From Cryptomeria japonica (taxonomy: Eukaryota; Streptophyta; Pinopsida; Cupressales; Cupressaceae): a DNA stretch of 64,000 nucleotides. This document shows positions 12,501 through 22,619 of the stretch, piece by piece. Every line of letters begins with the position of its first letter. Within the stretch, counting starts at the first letter, position 1. The DNA is taken from positions 181,796,951 to 181,860,950 of the forward strand of contig NC_081413.1 in assembly GCF_030272615.1 (NCBI RefSeq). Reading direction: 5' to 3'. The notes beneath the pieces are model-generated. The model was not told the DNA's origin, made no database searches, and saw only the letters and a program-made list of their open reading frames with translations. The translations under genes and the position numbers were made by a program.

Positions 12501-12574
12501 CTAAGCCTATCCTTGACTTCAACAATAGTGGAATTTGCAATGAAAGTAGGAGTAGATGATGATCTGGATGCCAT
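9549..12574 (-). pseudogene. B ORF2: about 1,000-codon protein of unknown function
   Basis: From ATG 12574 the frame is open to an in-frame TAG at 11933-11935, then open again to about 11723. After one frameshift (between 11723 and about 11600) a single frame runs to 9549 with isolated stops near 11325, 11064, 10500, 10263 and 9924. It was clearly one gene. The first ~300 residues look globular and include ITKEAIQAVIGLPKVGQ, reminiscent of the 'V-x-GLP' motif in plant transposon-associated (Transposase_32/plant mobile domain-like) proteins. That likeness is weak. The middle has a Lys/Arg/Pro-rich segment (about 11070-11230) that could be a nuclear signal. The C-terminal third is Glu/Lys-rich and probably coiled. 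No RT, integrase, protease or membrane segment is seen. Confidence 0.7.
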
Positions 12575-12941
12575 TTCAAAGAAATACCTAGAAAACAGTC
12601 ATTGGTTGAAGGGTTTTGATTGCTTCTTAGATGACTGCTAGAAATCCTTCAGAATGCCTTTGCTCACTCTTGATCACCTATGATTCACCTTTGATTTGCT
12701 CTAGTTTTCTCTAGTGCTGGGTGAGTGAAAATGAGTCCATTTTCTCTTTTCATTAATGAGTAAACCCTAATTCATCACTGTCATAATGCTTAGTGATGTA
12801 CCCTACCGGATGTCAGTTTCATAGTTTTATGTCGGATAAACCTCCATCATTGATGAATACCACTCTCCAGATCTCTTCCAGATCTCTTCCGAGGACTATG
12901 CAAGATTTTCAATGAATTTTCCAACCCCTAAGGCGTATGCC
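12575..12941 (-). other. Spacer between B ORF1 and ORF2
   Basis: 367 bp without an extended open frame. ORF1 ends at 12942 and ORF2 starts at 12574 in a different frame, so ORF2 would need reinitiation, a spliced or a second transcript. I see no clear splice sites or promoter. Confidence 0.5.
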
Positions 12942-14058
12942 TCAATTACCAGTTGAATTTCTTGCTGGTGCAGGAATGCTCTGGTCTATCGGTGTAATTA
13001 CATCTCCACTTGGTTCTTTAGATTTTCTAACCCATCTTTTGGTGTGATCTTGTTGTATTTCATCTACCTTCTTCTTTCCTTTCTCATTTTCTTTATCATT
13101 GCTAACCGATGTAGACTTTCTTCTGCAGTACTTAGCAATATGACCTATTTTGTTGCATGCATAACATTTAACATTGTTCTTTTGAATTGCTTTGACATAT
13201 CCAGTGTCATTCCTTGACCTACATTGATTAGCCAAATGACCAAAATTTCTACATGCATGACATTTAACATTCATTTTGCAATCTTTTGACTTATGACCAT
13301 ATTTCTTGCAATTTATACATTGACCAGGAAATGAATTGTAGTTTTGATTTTCTCTATTTTAACATTGTCTAGCCATATGCCCAAATTTATTACAAACAAA
13401 ACATCTACCATTGAATTTGTAAGCATTAGATTGCCTTACCAGTTTCCTCAAGTCTGATGAGTTCTGCATATCGGTTGTTCGATCTTCATTTGTAGTACCG
13501 GAGATTTCACCTTGTACAAATCCAAGTCCTCTAAAATCTTCACTTTGCCTTTGTCTTTTCAATAAATCATCCAATTGTGCAGCACTAATCCTAAATTTTT
13601 CTTTATACTCACTTGTAGTAGTTAGATCATCTCTTAGAGTAGTTATTTGTCTTTCAAGCTCTTGTTCATTATTTTGGGAGTGTACCAATTCAGTTCTCAA
13701 CAAATTATTCTCATGAGTCAATCTGCCACATTCATGAAATTTGTTCTTTAGAGATATAGCAAGATTTTCTTCCTTCTTATTTATATCCTTAATATCTTTT
13801 GATAACCTCATAGTTGGGTCTTGCATTTCATTCTTCATGAGCATGTTATCTTGACTTAGTTTTTGACATTGTTTCGTAAGTGCATTTTTCTCTTCATCAT
13901 CCTGGCTTTCCAAAAGTTCCTTTCTCTTAGCTTGAGCTGATGATAACCTTTCTTGTAGAACAAGAATAAACTCATTAGCAGAATTCAATCCATCTTGTAT
14001 TTTTAAGTTCTTCATCCTTTTAGCATCATAGTCCTCAAGTGACATCTCAAGTTGCTTT

Positions 14059-15576
14059 TGATAGTTCTATTACTAAATGTTTAGTATAGAAGACAAGCTA
14101 ATAAGATGAGAGGGGGGGGGTGAATCATACAAACTTAACCTTCAATAAAACAATAGATTCAACCTCAGTAACATATACTTCAGTAATATACCAAAACTGC
14201 TAAACATGCAAACTCATAAGCATATAAACATCATAACACTCATAACACCAGATTGAATGTGGAAACCCAAATAGGGAAAAACCACTATGGGATTTTAGAC
14301 CCACTAAGAAATATACTCTTCTAGAGTATGCTTGGTTAAAAGAAAATCCTGTTAAAGATTACAAACACATTGCTAGATGCACGACTCAGTTAAGGGATTT
14401 CCCTCAAATCTGTTAGGATCTTCACCTTGTTATAAGTGACCTTGTTAAAGGATTTCAAACACTCAATCTCAATGTCACCTTGCTAGACGGTTTTACAAAT
14501 AAGACTGTTAATTCCACTTGGTTAAGAGATTTTCTGTCACTTTACAAAATAATAGTAATAAAAATATATCTACAACTTCACATCTAAAAATGCTAAAGTA
14601 GATTCTTATTTTCTCAATACAATAGGACTTATGTTGTCCATCTGCTGGGCTCTATACTCTATTATTCAAACAGGTCTTCAAGCTTCTGTACTCGGTAATC
14701 ACTATGTAGCATCCTTGTGCATACACTTGCCCGCATACATTGTTTATCAACAGTTCCTTATTTATAAACAACTTGCCAACCGCTTAATCTCCTTGAGCAC
14801 ATTACCCATGATCAATCATAGCCATCAGATCTTGAAACTTGACTAGGTTCAATGTATCCTTCGATCTGAAAACATTTTACCCCACCTTGAAACTTGCATA
14901 CATTTCCTGGAACTTGTGCTAGGGTATTGCAGTTCAATCTGAGCTGTAGATCTTCTTGCCAATTTTCCTTTTGCCATAGATTCTTTAACAAACTTCATGC
15001 ACAACATACCAATCATTTAATCATAGCCAGCTCATCAGCTTCCTTCATTAAATAATGCATTTATTCATTCAATACATTCTGTTATTACTCAGTTGCAACT
15101 TGGTAAATACTAAACTTCACTCGGTAGATATTCTACCTTCATTAACCGATAGCAATAACCTTAGGGTTTACCGACTAGGTTTCTTAGGGTTTACCAACTA
15201 GTTTCTTTGCTCGGTAACATAGTATAGTATTAACCTTACAATCAATAACATATGTAGGATATCAAAATAGTCTAAACATCATGATCTCATCAATGTCTAA
15301 CTCGGTAATAGTTGCCCATTGAATAACTTATTCCTCCCTTTATTCATCACATTCTTTTTGTGTCTTTTACTGACATCTTTATACTCATCAAATCATACTT
15401 CTTAAGATATGGCAACATCATACTATATTAGAAAATCAATTTCTTGACATCAATGACAAAATAATAATATTAAGATAGTAAACATCCTTTAGCAGTTATA
15501 TCCATAATCATCAACAACCTTCTCAATATCCTTATTGAAATGCCAACAATCTTCCTTGTCTGTTATAATGCCAACA
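14059..15576 (-). repeat. 3' LTR of copia A
   Basis: 1,518 bp, collinear with 20152-21667. In minus sense it runs TGTTGG...ACTATCA. It holds the GTGGAAA..GGGAAAAACCACTATGGG block (about 14258-14295) and a G run (about 14110-14119) near the terminus. It also holds short CGGTAA-type repeats and several 'CCTTGTTAAAGGATTTCAAAC'-like segments, similar to blocks in F. Confidence 0.95.
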
Positions 15577-15963
15577 ATCTCCCCCTTTGACATTGATGGC
15601 AAAACCAATTGATTTGACCTAATTGATTCAGATTGTTGTGAGATTCTAAAATTCTGAAATGCTCTCCTCCTATCATTAGTCTTCTCCCCCATACATTAGT
15701 CTTCTCCCCTTTTCTTCAGTCTTCTCCTCCTTTGACAACAATGCCAAAAAGTAAAGAACTAAAACATAATTTCTTCCTATATGAAGTGATTTCCTGTTGT
15801 TATGTGTCAACTTAGTCTCGGTCAGAGCATTTTGTCTTCAATTCCTGTTCCCTATTATTGTTTCCTACACACCTTTAGAAAACATCCTAAAGTGTGTAAA
15901 TCAGCATCAACTCTTAAAAGATATTCTGTAAAGTCATCGAATTGATGCTTTCACTGAACTCAG
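15577..15963 (-). other. A polypurine tract and purine-block cluster
   Basis: AAAGGGGGAGAT (minus strand, 15577-15588) abuts the LTR. Four or five related blocks follow within 160 bp (about 15661-15740), one again beside a CATTGTTGTCAAAGG context. No open frame is seen up to the end of RNase H at 15964. Confidence 0.75.
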
Positions 15964-16626
15964 TCAGTGAATGGAAGATAGGGGTAGGACCCCTAACTTA
16001 CTTCTGAGATACTCAAAAGTGTCCCTTGGTAGTGGCTTGGTGAAGATATCTACTATTTGTTCCTTTGTGCTAACATACTCCAACACCACTTTCTTCTCTT
16101 GAGCTTCTTGTCTAAGATAATGATACTTGATAGAGATGTGCTTTGTCTTAGAGTGCATAATAGGATTCTTTGAAATGTTAATGGCACTAGTATTGTCACA
16201 GAATATAGTTACTGGATTGGTAACTTGCTCATTTATACCTTCCAATAGTTGTTTGATCCATGCTATGATGGTACAATTCAATGCCGCAGCAATGTATTCA
16301 ACTTCTGTTGTTGACTGTGAAACACATCCTTGTTTCTTGCTAAGCCAACTCACTAGTCTTTCTCCTAAAAAGAAAGCTCCTCCACTTGTGCTTTTTCTGT
16401 CATCAATGTTCCCTGCCCAATCAGCATTAGTATAAACTTTTAAATCAAAGTCATTTCTTTTTTGATATACTAAGCCATAATCCTCAGTGCTTTTCAAGTA
16501 TCTGAAAATTCTCTTGATTGTTGTCATGTGTGTTTCCTTAGGATCTACAGAGAATCTTGCAACTATACCTACTGCATGTGCTATGTCTGGCCGGCTGTGA
16601 ACAACATATTGTAGCTTTCCAATCAT
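15964..16626 (-). pseudogene. Copia A: end of RT and RNase H
   Basis: A 220-residue open frame begins MIGKLQYVVHSRPDIAHAV (the conserved tail of copia RT), followed by RNase H. Its acidic residues are in the expected settings: TNADWAGN, TTEVEYIAA and FCDNTSAI, then the HSKTKHI block and the C-terminal KEQIVDIFTKPLP. It is separated from the upstream RT frame only by one in-frame TGA (16630-16632) where the family has Arg, consistent with CGA to TGA. Apart from that stop this part looks intact. Confidence 0.9.
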
Positions 16627-16629
16627 AGA

Positions 16630-17757
16630 TCAGTAAAGTGTCTCATCAATAGATGCAGATTCATCATTATTTGATAGTTTACAGTTGGTAGTCATAGGAG
16701 TACTTATTGGTTTTGAATCCTCCAATCCATATTTCTTCAATATTTCCTTTATGTACTTGGATTGAGTAATGAAAATCTCATCTTTCATTTGCAGTATCTG
16801 TAAACCTATAAAATACTTTATCTCACCGATTAATGACATCTCAAATTCTTTGTTCATTTCATTTCCAAAGTTCTTACATAGAGAGCCATTTCCACAAAAG
16901 ATAATATCATCAACAAATATGGCTGAGATTAGTATTCCATTTTCATCATTCTTCATGTACATATTATTGTTTTCACTTGTTCTTATAAAACCAATCTTGA
17001 TTAAATCAGAGTGCAATCTTTCATACCATGGTCTGGGTGCTTTTTTCAGACCATATAAAGCTTTGTTCAATTTACATACCTGATCTTTATTCTTGTCTTC
17101 AACAAATCCTTCAAGTTGTTCAATAAAAACTTCTTCTAATATACCATTCAGAAATGCAGATTTGACATCCATTTGATATACCTTGAAAATTTTGTAAGCA
17201 GCATATGCCAACAATGTTCTTACTCCTTCAAGTCTTGCCATAGGTGCAAAAGTCTCACCATAATCAATTCCTTCTTCTTGAGCATAACCTTTGCAAACTA
17301 ATCTTGCTTTATTTCGAATGACCTTGCCTTTTTCATTCAGCTTGTTTCTGAATATCCACTTTGTACCGATTACATTTTTGTCCTTCAATCTTGGGACCAG
17401 TGTCCATGTGTCATTCTTCTTGATTTGATCAATCTCTTCTATCATAGCATTTATCCAATCTTCACTATTAAATGCCTCTTTCACTATCCTTGGTTCAAAT
17501 TCAAATATCAGACATGTGTTATGTCTCAGTTTGTTCCTTGTCATCACTGGATCATCCTTATCTCCTATAATCTGACTTGATGCATGATGTCTTCTAACAT
17601 ACTTGGCTAATACAGGCTTGGTAGGCTCTGTATGATCTTCTTCATCACTCGGTAACTGGGTATTCTCTTCATTTTCTTCAATAGTTCTCTTAGTTTGACT
17701 TGTCGGTTGAACATACACAAATTCATCATTTCTTTCTGCAAATTCATCAATTTTCAC
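16630..17757 (-). pseudogene. Copia A reverse transcriptase
   Basis: A 375-residue open frame covers the region after integrase and most of RT. Landmarks are TWTLVPR.., NVIGTKWIFRNKLNEKG, ARLVCKGYAQEEGIDY, YQMDVKSAFLNG, LYGLKKAPRPWYERL and the catalytic FVDD (about 16905-16916), with Phe in place of the Tyr of YVDD. It copies the element RNA into DNA in virus-like particles. The Met at 17757 is internal to the polyprotein. The frame is lost upstream at about 17758-17944 by stops. Confidence 0.9.
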
Positions 17758-18492
17758 ATTTGCACTTTCTACTATTTTGTTAGATGATTTTATTAGACAT
17801 TTAAATGCGTTACTTCTAGAAGAATAACCAAGAAATGTTCCTTCTTCACTTTTCTAGTCAAATTTTCCATTTCTATCATCTTTGTGAACATAACATCTAC
17901 TTCCAAAGATTTTAAAATAACTTACATTAGGTTTCTTGTCATACTAGATCTCATATGGTGTCTTCAAAGTTCCTTTCTTCAGTTGTACTCGGTTCAGGGT
18001 GTAAACTGTTGTGCTTATTGCTTCTCTCCAAAATGTTTGTGACACTTTCTTTTCAATCATCAGGGTTTTGGCACAATCCAAAATAGATCTATTTCTTCTC
18101 TCAGCTATCCCATTTTGTTGTGGAGTTCTCGGTGTAGAGACTTGTCTTTTTATACCATGATTATTGCAGAATAAGTTGAACTCATCAGATGTGAACTCTC
18201 CTCCTCTATCTAATCTAAGATATTTCAATTGTCTTCCTGTTTCATTTTCAACTCTTGCCTTGTACCATTTAAACATTTTAAAAGCTTCTGATTTTTCTTT
18301 TAAAAACATTACTGACATCATCCTTGAGTAATCATCCACAAATAATATGAAATATTTATCACCATAATAACTTTGAACTTTCATAGGACCACAAAGATCA
18401 GTGTGCACAAGATCTAAAGTTCCCTTAGAAGTGTAGGACTTACTTGTAAAGCTTGATCTTGTCATCTTACCCATCTGGCATCCTCGGCACAT
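17758..18492 (-). pseudogene. Copia A integrase
   Basis: The catalytic core reads HTDLCGP (first Asp), LRLDRGGEF (second Asp; the usual LRSDNGGEF is altered at two places) and PQQNGIAERRN (Glu). A zinc-binding C-R-G-C lies at the N-terminal edge (18480-18492). It joins element ends to host DNA. The frame is open from 18492 to 17944, then stops where the family has Trp (LWY context, TGG to TAG), and again about 80 nt on. No chromodomain is expected in copia. Confidence 0.88.
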
Positions 18493-19269
18493 AGCATTCT
18501 TAGGTTTTTCAAGACTTGGTAGACCTCTTACTCGGTGCTTCTTTCTTATTTTGATCAGATTATCAAAATTTACATGACAAAACCTTTTATGCCATAACCA
18601 GGTATCATCTATCTTTGCATACAGACACTTGTTCCGAGTTGAGTCAAGGTGAAATGTGTTCCCTTTTGTTTGTGTCCCAGTAGTAGCTAAGTTTCCATGC
18701 TTGTCATGAACTTTGACAATTCCTTTCTAAAATTCTATTCGGTATCCTGCATTGTTTAGCTATGCTACACTCGACAAATCGTATTTCAAACCTTCGACCC
18801 AATAAACATCATTGCATCTTGCATTGTCAAGAAGTGTTTTAGATCATTTACCTTTTACCGGACATGGTGCATCATTACCAAATCTTACATAGCCTCCATC
18901 ATAATCTTCTAATGTAACAAATTTGTGTTTATCACCTGTCATGTGATGTGAGCATCCACTATCTATGATCCAAGAATTATTAGTATTTATGTGAGATATT
19001 AGGGCTTTTTCTTCATACCTTTCTTCATCTGATCCATCTTTGATAGCCACATAAACTACTTCCTCTGTATCAGTTTCATTTGATTTATCATCATTTGAAT
19101 CCTCATTAGCTATTAGGCATGACTTTTTATCTCTTCTTCTGAAGTCTCGGTGTCCTCTGTAATGATTATCTTTCTGTCTGTCATCTCGGTAATCCCTCTT
19201 TTTAGTATAATCTTTGTCAGGACAATTAGAAGCCATATGTCCTATCTTATCACAATTGAAACATTTCAA
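18493..19269 (-). pseudogene. Copia A: zinc knuckle, protease and pre-integrase region
   Basis: The frame from 19269 starts with the knuckle CFNCDKIGHMASNC (C-x2-C-x4-H-x4-C), continues through a basic Arg-rich linker and an acidic stretch, then the aspartic protease site WIIDSGCSHHMT (D-S-G intact, about 18950-18975). After 18844 stops interrupt the GAG_pre-integrase part, recognisable by LWHKRFCHVNFDNL. One stop stands where SVAQLNNAGY is expected (CAG to TAG). Confidence 0.85.
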
Positions 19270-20086
19270 AGGTAGTTTTCCTTTATACTTACCTTTGCCT
19301 CTCGGTAACCTTCTTGCTTTCTAATTTCCTCATACAGTTTGTGTACTTCTTCCATGTTCTTGCAAAATCTTTCTCTTGCTCCACTATGATCCCCTTTAGT
19401 GTACTTACTCATTCTATCATTGTAATCATCAGATTCACCAATATGAAAAGAACTAAATGCAGATTCAACTTTATTACCGAAGACCCACTGTTATCAAAAT
19501 TACTTAACTCAAATGCATGTAGCTTACTAATAGTAGCATCTAAAGAAATTGGCATATTGGGAACAGACCTCAATTCATTGATTGCAGAGACTCAGATTGC
19601 ATAAGCTGGTAGAAGGGTTCTTAACAACTTACTTGTTATGTCTTTTTCTTCAATAGTTCCACCTGCTCCTTTGATTTGATTGATAATCTCCTTTAGTCTT
19701 GTATTGTACTGGGTTATGTTCTCACCTTCATTCATCCTCATAGATTCAAGTTGTCCTCTTAGACTATCCACTTTTTCTCTTTGAACATGCTCATCTCCAC
19801 CATACATAGATATGAGCTTGTCCCACATTGCCTTTGCATCATTGCAGCCTTCTAGATCATTAAACTTTGAGTCGGTCAACGCAGATGTTATTTCAATCAT
19901 TGCTTGAATATGTTCTTGCTTTGCCTTTATCTCTTCCATTGTTAATGGATAGGTGCTCAGTGTAATGAAATCATTCTCCAGATAATATACAACATATTCT
20001 CCAACTCTTGATAGGTGCAACTTCATCCTTTTCTGCCATGTAGAGAAACTTGACTTGTTCAGCTTTAGTGCATCTCTCTTGTACAT
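19270..20086 (-). pseudogene. Copia A gag capsid
   Basis: The open frame 20086-19592 reads as a UBN2-type copia capsid: FSTWQKRMKLHL, then DAKAMWDKLISMYGG and MNEGENITQYNTRLKEIINQ. At 19604 an in-frame TGA follows PAYAI, where the family has Arg-Val-Ser (CGA to TGA). Homology continues to about 19300 with a stop near 19320. The original start may be the ATG at about 20136 with a frameshift before 20086. The Met at 20086 begins the uninterrupted part. Confidence 0.9.
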
Positions 20087-20137
20087 CTTTGGATCTTTTC
20101 CTCAAGTACCTTTAAACTTTTCTTTCTAGAGTCCATA

Positions 20138-20149
20138 GCTCTGATACCA
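20138..20149 (-). other. Primer binding site of copia A
   Basis: The minus strand reads TGGTATCAGAGC, a perfect plant initiator tRNA-Met primer site, two bases from the LTR. Confidence 0.95.
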
Positions 20150-20151
20150 AT

Positions 20152-21667
20152 TGATAGTTCTGATAATAAATGTTTAGTACAAAAGCCAAGTTAATAAGAT
20201 GAGAGGGGGGGGGTGAATCATACAAACTTAACCTTCAATAAAACAACAGATTCAACCTCGATAACATATACTTCAATAATATACCAAAACTGCTAAACAT
20301 GCAAACTCATAAGCTTATAAACATCATAACACTCATAACACCAGATTGAACGTGGAAACCCAAATAGGGAAAAACCACTATGGGATTTCAGACCCACTAA
20401 GAAATATACTCTTCTAGAGTATGTTAGGTTAAAAGCAAATCCTGTTAAAGATTACAAACACATTGCTAGATGTGATGCGGTTAACGGATTTCCCTCAGAT
20501 CTATTAGGATCTTCATCTTGTTAGAAGTGACCTTGTTAAAGGATTTCAAACACTCAATTTGAATGTCACCTTGCTAGACGGTTTTACAAATAAGACTGTT
20601 AAGTCCACTCGGTTAAGAGATTTTCTGTCACTTTACAAAATAACAGTAATAAAAATCTATCTGCAACTTCACATCTAAAAATGCTAAAGAAAATTCTTAT
20701 TTGCTCAATACAATAGGACTTATCTTGTCCATTTGGTGGGATCTATACTCTGTTATTCAAATAGGTCTTCAAGCTTCTGTGCTCGGTAATCACTATGTAG
20801 CTTCCATGTGCATACACTTGCCCGCATACATTGTTTATCAATAGTTCCTTATTTATAAACAACTTGCCAACCATTTAATCTCCTTGATCACATTTCCCAT
20901 TATCAATCATAGCCATCAGATCTTAAAACTTGACTAGGTTCAATGTATCCTTCGATCTAAAAATGTTTTACCCTGCCTTGGAACTTGCATACATTTCTTG
21001 GAAGTTGTGCTAGGGTATTTTGGTTCAATCTGAGCTGTAGATCTTCCTGCCGATTTTCCTTTTGCCATAGATTCTTTAACAAACTTCATGCACGGCATAC
21101 CAATCATTTAATCATAGCTAGCTCTTTAGCTTCCTTCATTAAATAATGCTTTTATTCATTCAATACATTCTGTTATTACTCGGTTGCAACTCGGTAAATA
21201 CTAAACTTCACTCGGTAGACATTCTGCCTTCATTAACTGATAGCGATAACCTTAGGGTTTACCGACTAGGTTTCTTAGGGTTTACCAACTAGGTTATTTT
21301 CTTGATAACATAGTATAGTATTAACCTTACAATCAATAACATATGTAGGATATCAAAACAGTCTAAACATCATGATCTCATCATTGTCTAACTTGGTAAT
21401 AGTTGCCCATTGAACAACTTATTCCTCCCCTTATTCATCACATTCTTTCTGTGTCTTTTACCGACATCTTTATACTCATCAAATCATACTTCTTAAGATA
21501 TGGCAACATCATACTATATTAGAAAATCAATTTCTTGACATCAATGACAAAATAATAATATTAAGACAGTAAACATCCTTTAGCAGTTATATCCATAATC
21601 ATCAACAAACTTCTCAATATCCTTATTGAAATGCCAACAATCTTCCTTGTCTGTTATAATGCCAACA
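20152..21667 (-). repeat. 5' LTR of copia A
   Basis: 1,516 bp, the pair of 14059-15576. Differences are scattered substitutions and a few single-base indels, so the insertion is not recent. G run at about 20204-20212. Confidence 0.95.
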
Positions 21668-21743
21668 TCTTCTCTATAGCCATGTTCAATGATTCCAATT
21701 TCAAGATCTTCCTCAAACTATTAAACTTCCTTTGAGGTACCAA

Positions 21744-21755
21744 GCTTTGATACCA
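21744..21755 (-). other. Primer binding site of element B
   Basis: The minus strand reads TGGTATCAAAGC, one base from the initiator tRNA-Met site and identical to that of D. It lies two bases from B's 5' LTR. Confidence 0.9.
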
Positions 21756-21757
21756 GT

Positions 21758-22615
21758 TGTTGGAATCTAAGAACACTGAGAGGGGGGGGGGGGGGGGGGG
21801 GTGAATCAGTGTTCTGTCGTTTATATAAGATTTTACCTTATTATATCATACACATATAAACCGATAAATGAAAAAACATATAACATGAACTAAATAAACC
21901 AGCCACATGGATGAACACCATAACACACTAAATTTATACATGGAAAACCTCAAAGAGGAAAAACCACAGTGGGATTTGTGACCCACAATATCATTTCACT
22001 GGCCACATGAAAGATATTACATAGCATGGGGGCTTGTACATGCAGGAAGGCACACTTCCTAGAGCACACTACTCAAAACAAAAGAGTCTCACTGACTACA
22101 AGCTTCTGCTAAGATAAAAGAGTACTAATGAACTCACAAATTGCATCTACAATGCCAAAAAGAGTTTCGGTTAAAGCTATGTTCTGTACTAGTTCAGAAA
22201 CCCTGAATCCTTCTACTGGTATCTCCTTTCTGCCAAGAATTCTTTACAAACCATCTATTGATCATAGTATGATATTACATTCGCATACAAATGACCTTCA
22301 TACACATCCTTCACATTATATAGTTAATCTACCTAGAGAATGACCTAACAGACTGACTTATATACCCTTTACAATCAATATGCTTATGTCGCCTTACAAT
22401 ACCAAATATATTCAATGTCGGCCCTTCAATAATTACAAAATTATTTTACAAATAAAACTTATCGGATCCAGACTGATGTCAACTTCACTGAAGTGTTGGA
22501 TATCAATGTTGGTGCTGAAGATGACCCTAAATACTCAATGCTAGTATTCGCCAATGTAAGAATATTGTTTCCATAAATGACAACATATCATTCCAATGAG
22601 TGTCAATTGCCAACA
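21758..22615 (-). repeat. 5' LTR of element B
   Basis: 858 bp, TGTTGG...CCAACA in both directions. A pure run of 20 G at 21782-21801 sits in the terminal TGATTCACC box (minus sense), where the 3' LTR has 6. The GTGGAAAACC..GAGGAAAAACCACAGTGGG block is at about 21939-21974. It is followed by the target duplication ATAAT (22616-22620). Confidence 0.9.
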
Positions 22616-22619
22616 ATAA

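Larger units (their letters stand above)
14059..21667 (-). mobile_element. Element A: Ty1/copia retrotransposon, full length, decayed
   Basis: 7,609 bp with LTRs of 1,518 and 1,516 bp, primer site, polypurine tract and the copia order gag-PR-IN-RT-RH on the minus strand. It is inserted in B's ORF1. Flanking GCTTT (left) and TCTTC (right) each differ by one base from GCTTC, which would restore B's reading frame, so the target duplication is probably decayed. Coding regions carry several stops and small frameshifts, but most domains remain long and recognisable. Confidence 0.95.
12942..21683 (-). pseudogene. B ORF1: coiled coil plus four CCHC zinc knuckles, split by copia A
   Basis: The start is ATG 21683, about 60 nt inside the primer site. 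The frame is interrupted by A (14059-21667) and resumes in register at 14053, down to 12942. About 180 residues rich in Glu, Lys, Gln and Asn form a predicted coiled coil. Four knuckles of exact form C-x2-C-x4-H-x4-C follow, at 13362-13403, 13278-13319, 13221-13262 and 13125-13166. A Lys-rich tail ends the protein. One TAA at 13359-13361 interrupts it after the first knuckle. Copia gag proteins usually have one or two knuckles after a capsid domain. Here no copia capsid is recognisable. A role as RNA-binding, self-assembling gag-like protein is inferred. Confidence 0.75.
8326..22615 (-). mobile_element. Element B: non-autonomous LTR element with ORF1 and ORF2
   Basis: B has LTRs at 8326-9178 and 21758-22615, a tRNA-Met-type primer site (21744-21755), a polypurine tract (9179-9190) and exact target duplications ATAAT at 8321-8325 and 22616-22620. 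Without the nested copia A it is about 6.68 kb. The interior holds ORF1 (coiled coil plus four CCHC knuckles) and ORF2 (about 1,000 codons). There is no trace of aspartic protease, integrase, RT or RNase H. It has the termini and primer of a copia element and would need such an element's enzymes. Both ORFs have decayed. Confidence 0.9.

Noticed and set aside
9549-12574. ORF2 of B as a retroviral-type envelope gene
   Set aside because: Position after gag fits, but there is no signal peptide, no transmembrane helix and no Cys-rich ectodomain. It looks soluble and charged.
16127-17083. Plus-strand frames over the A RT and RNase H region
   Set aside because: Antisense shadows of well-conserved minus-strand pol.
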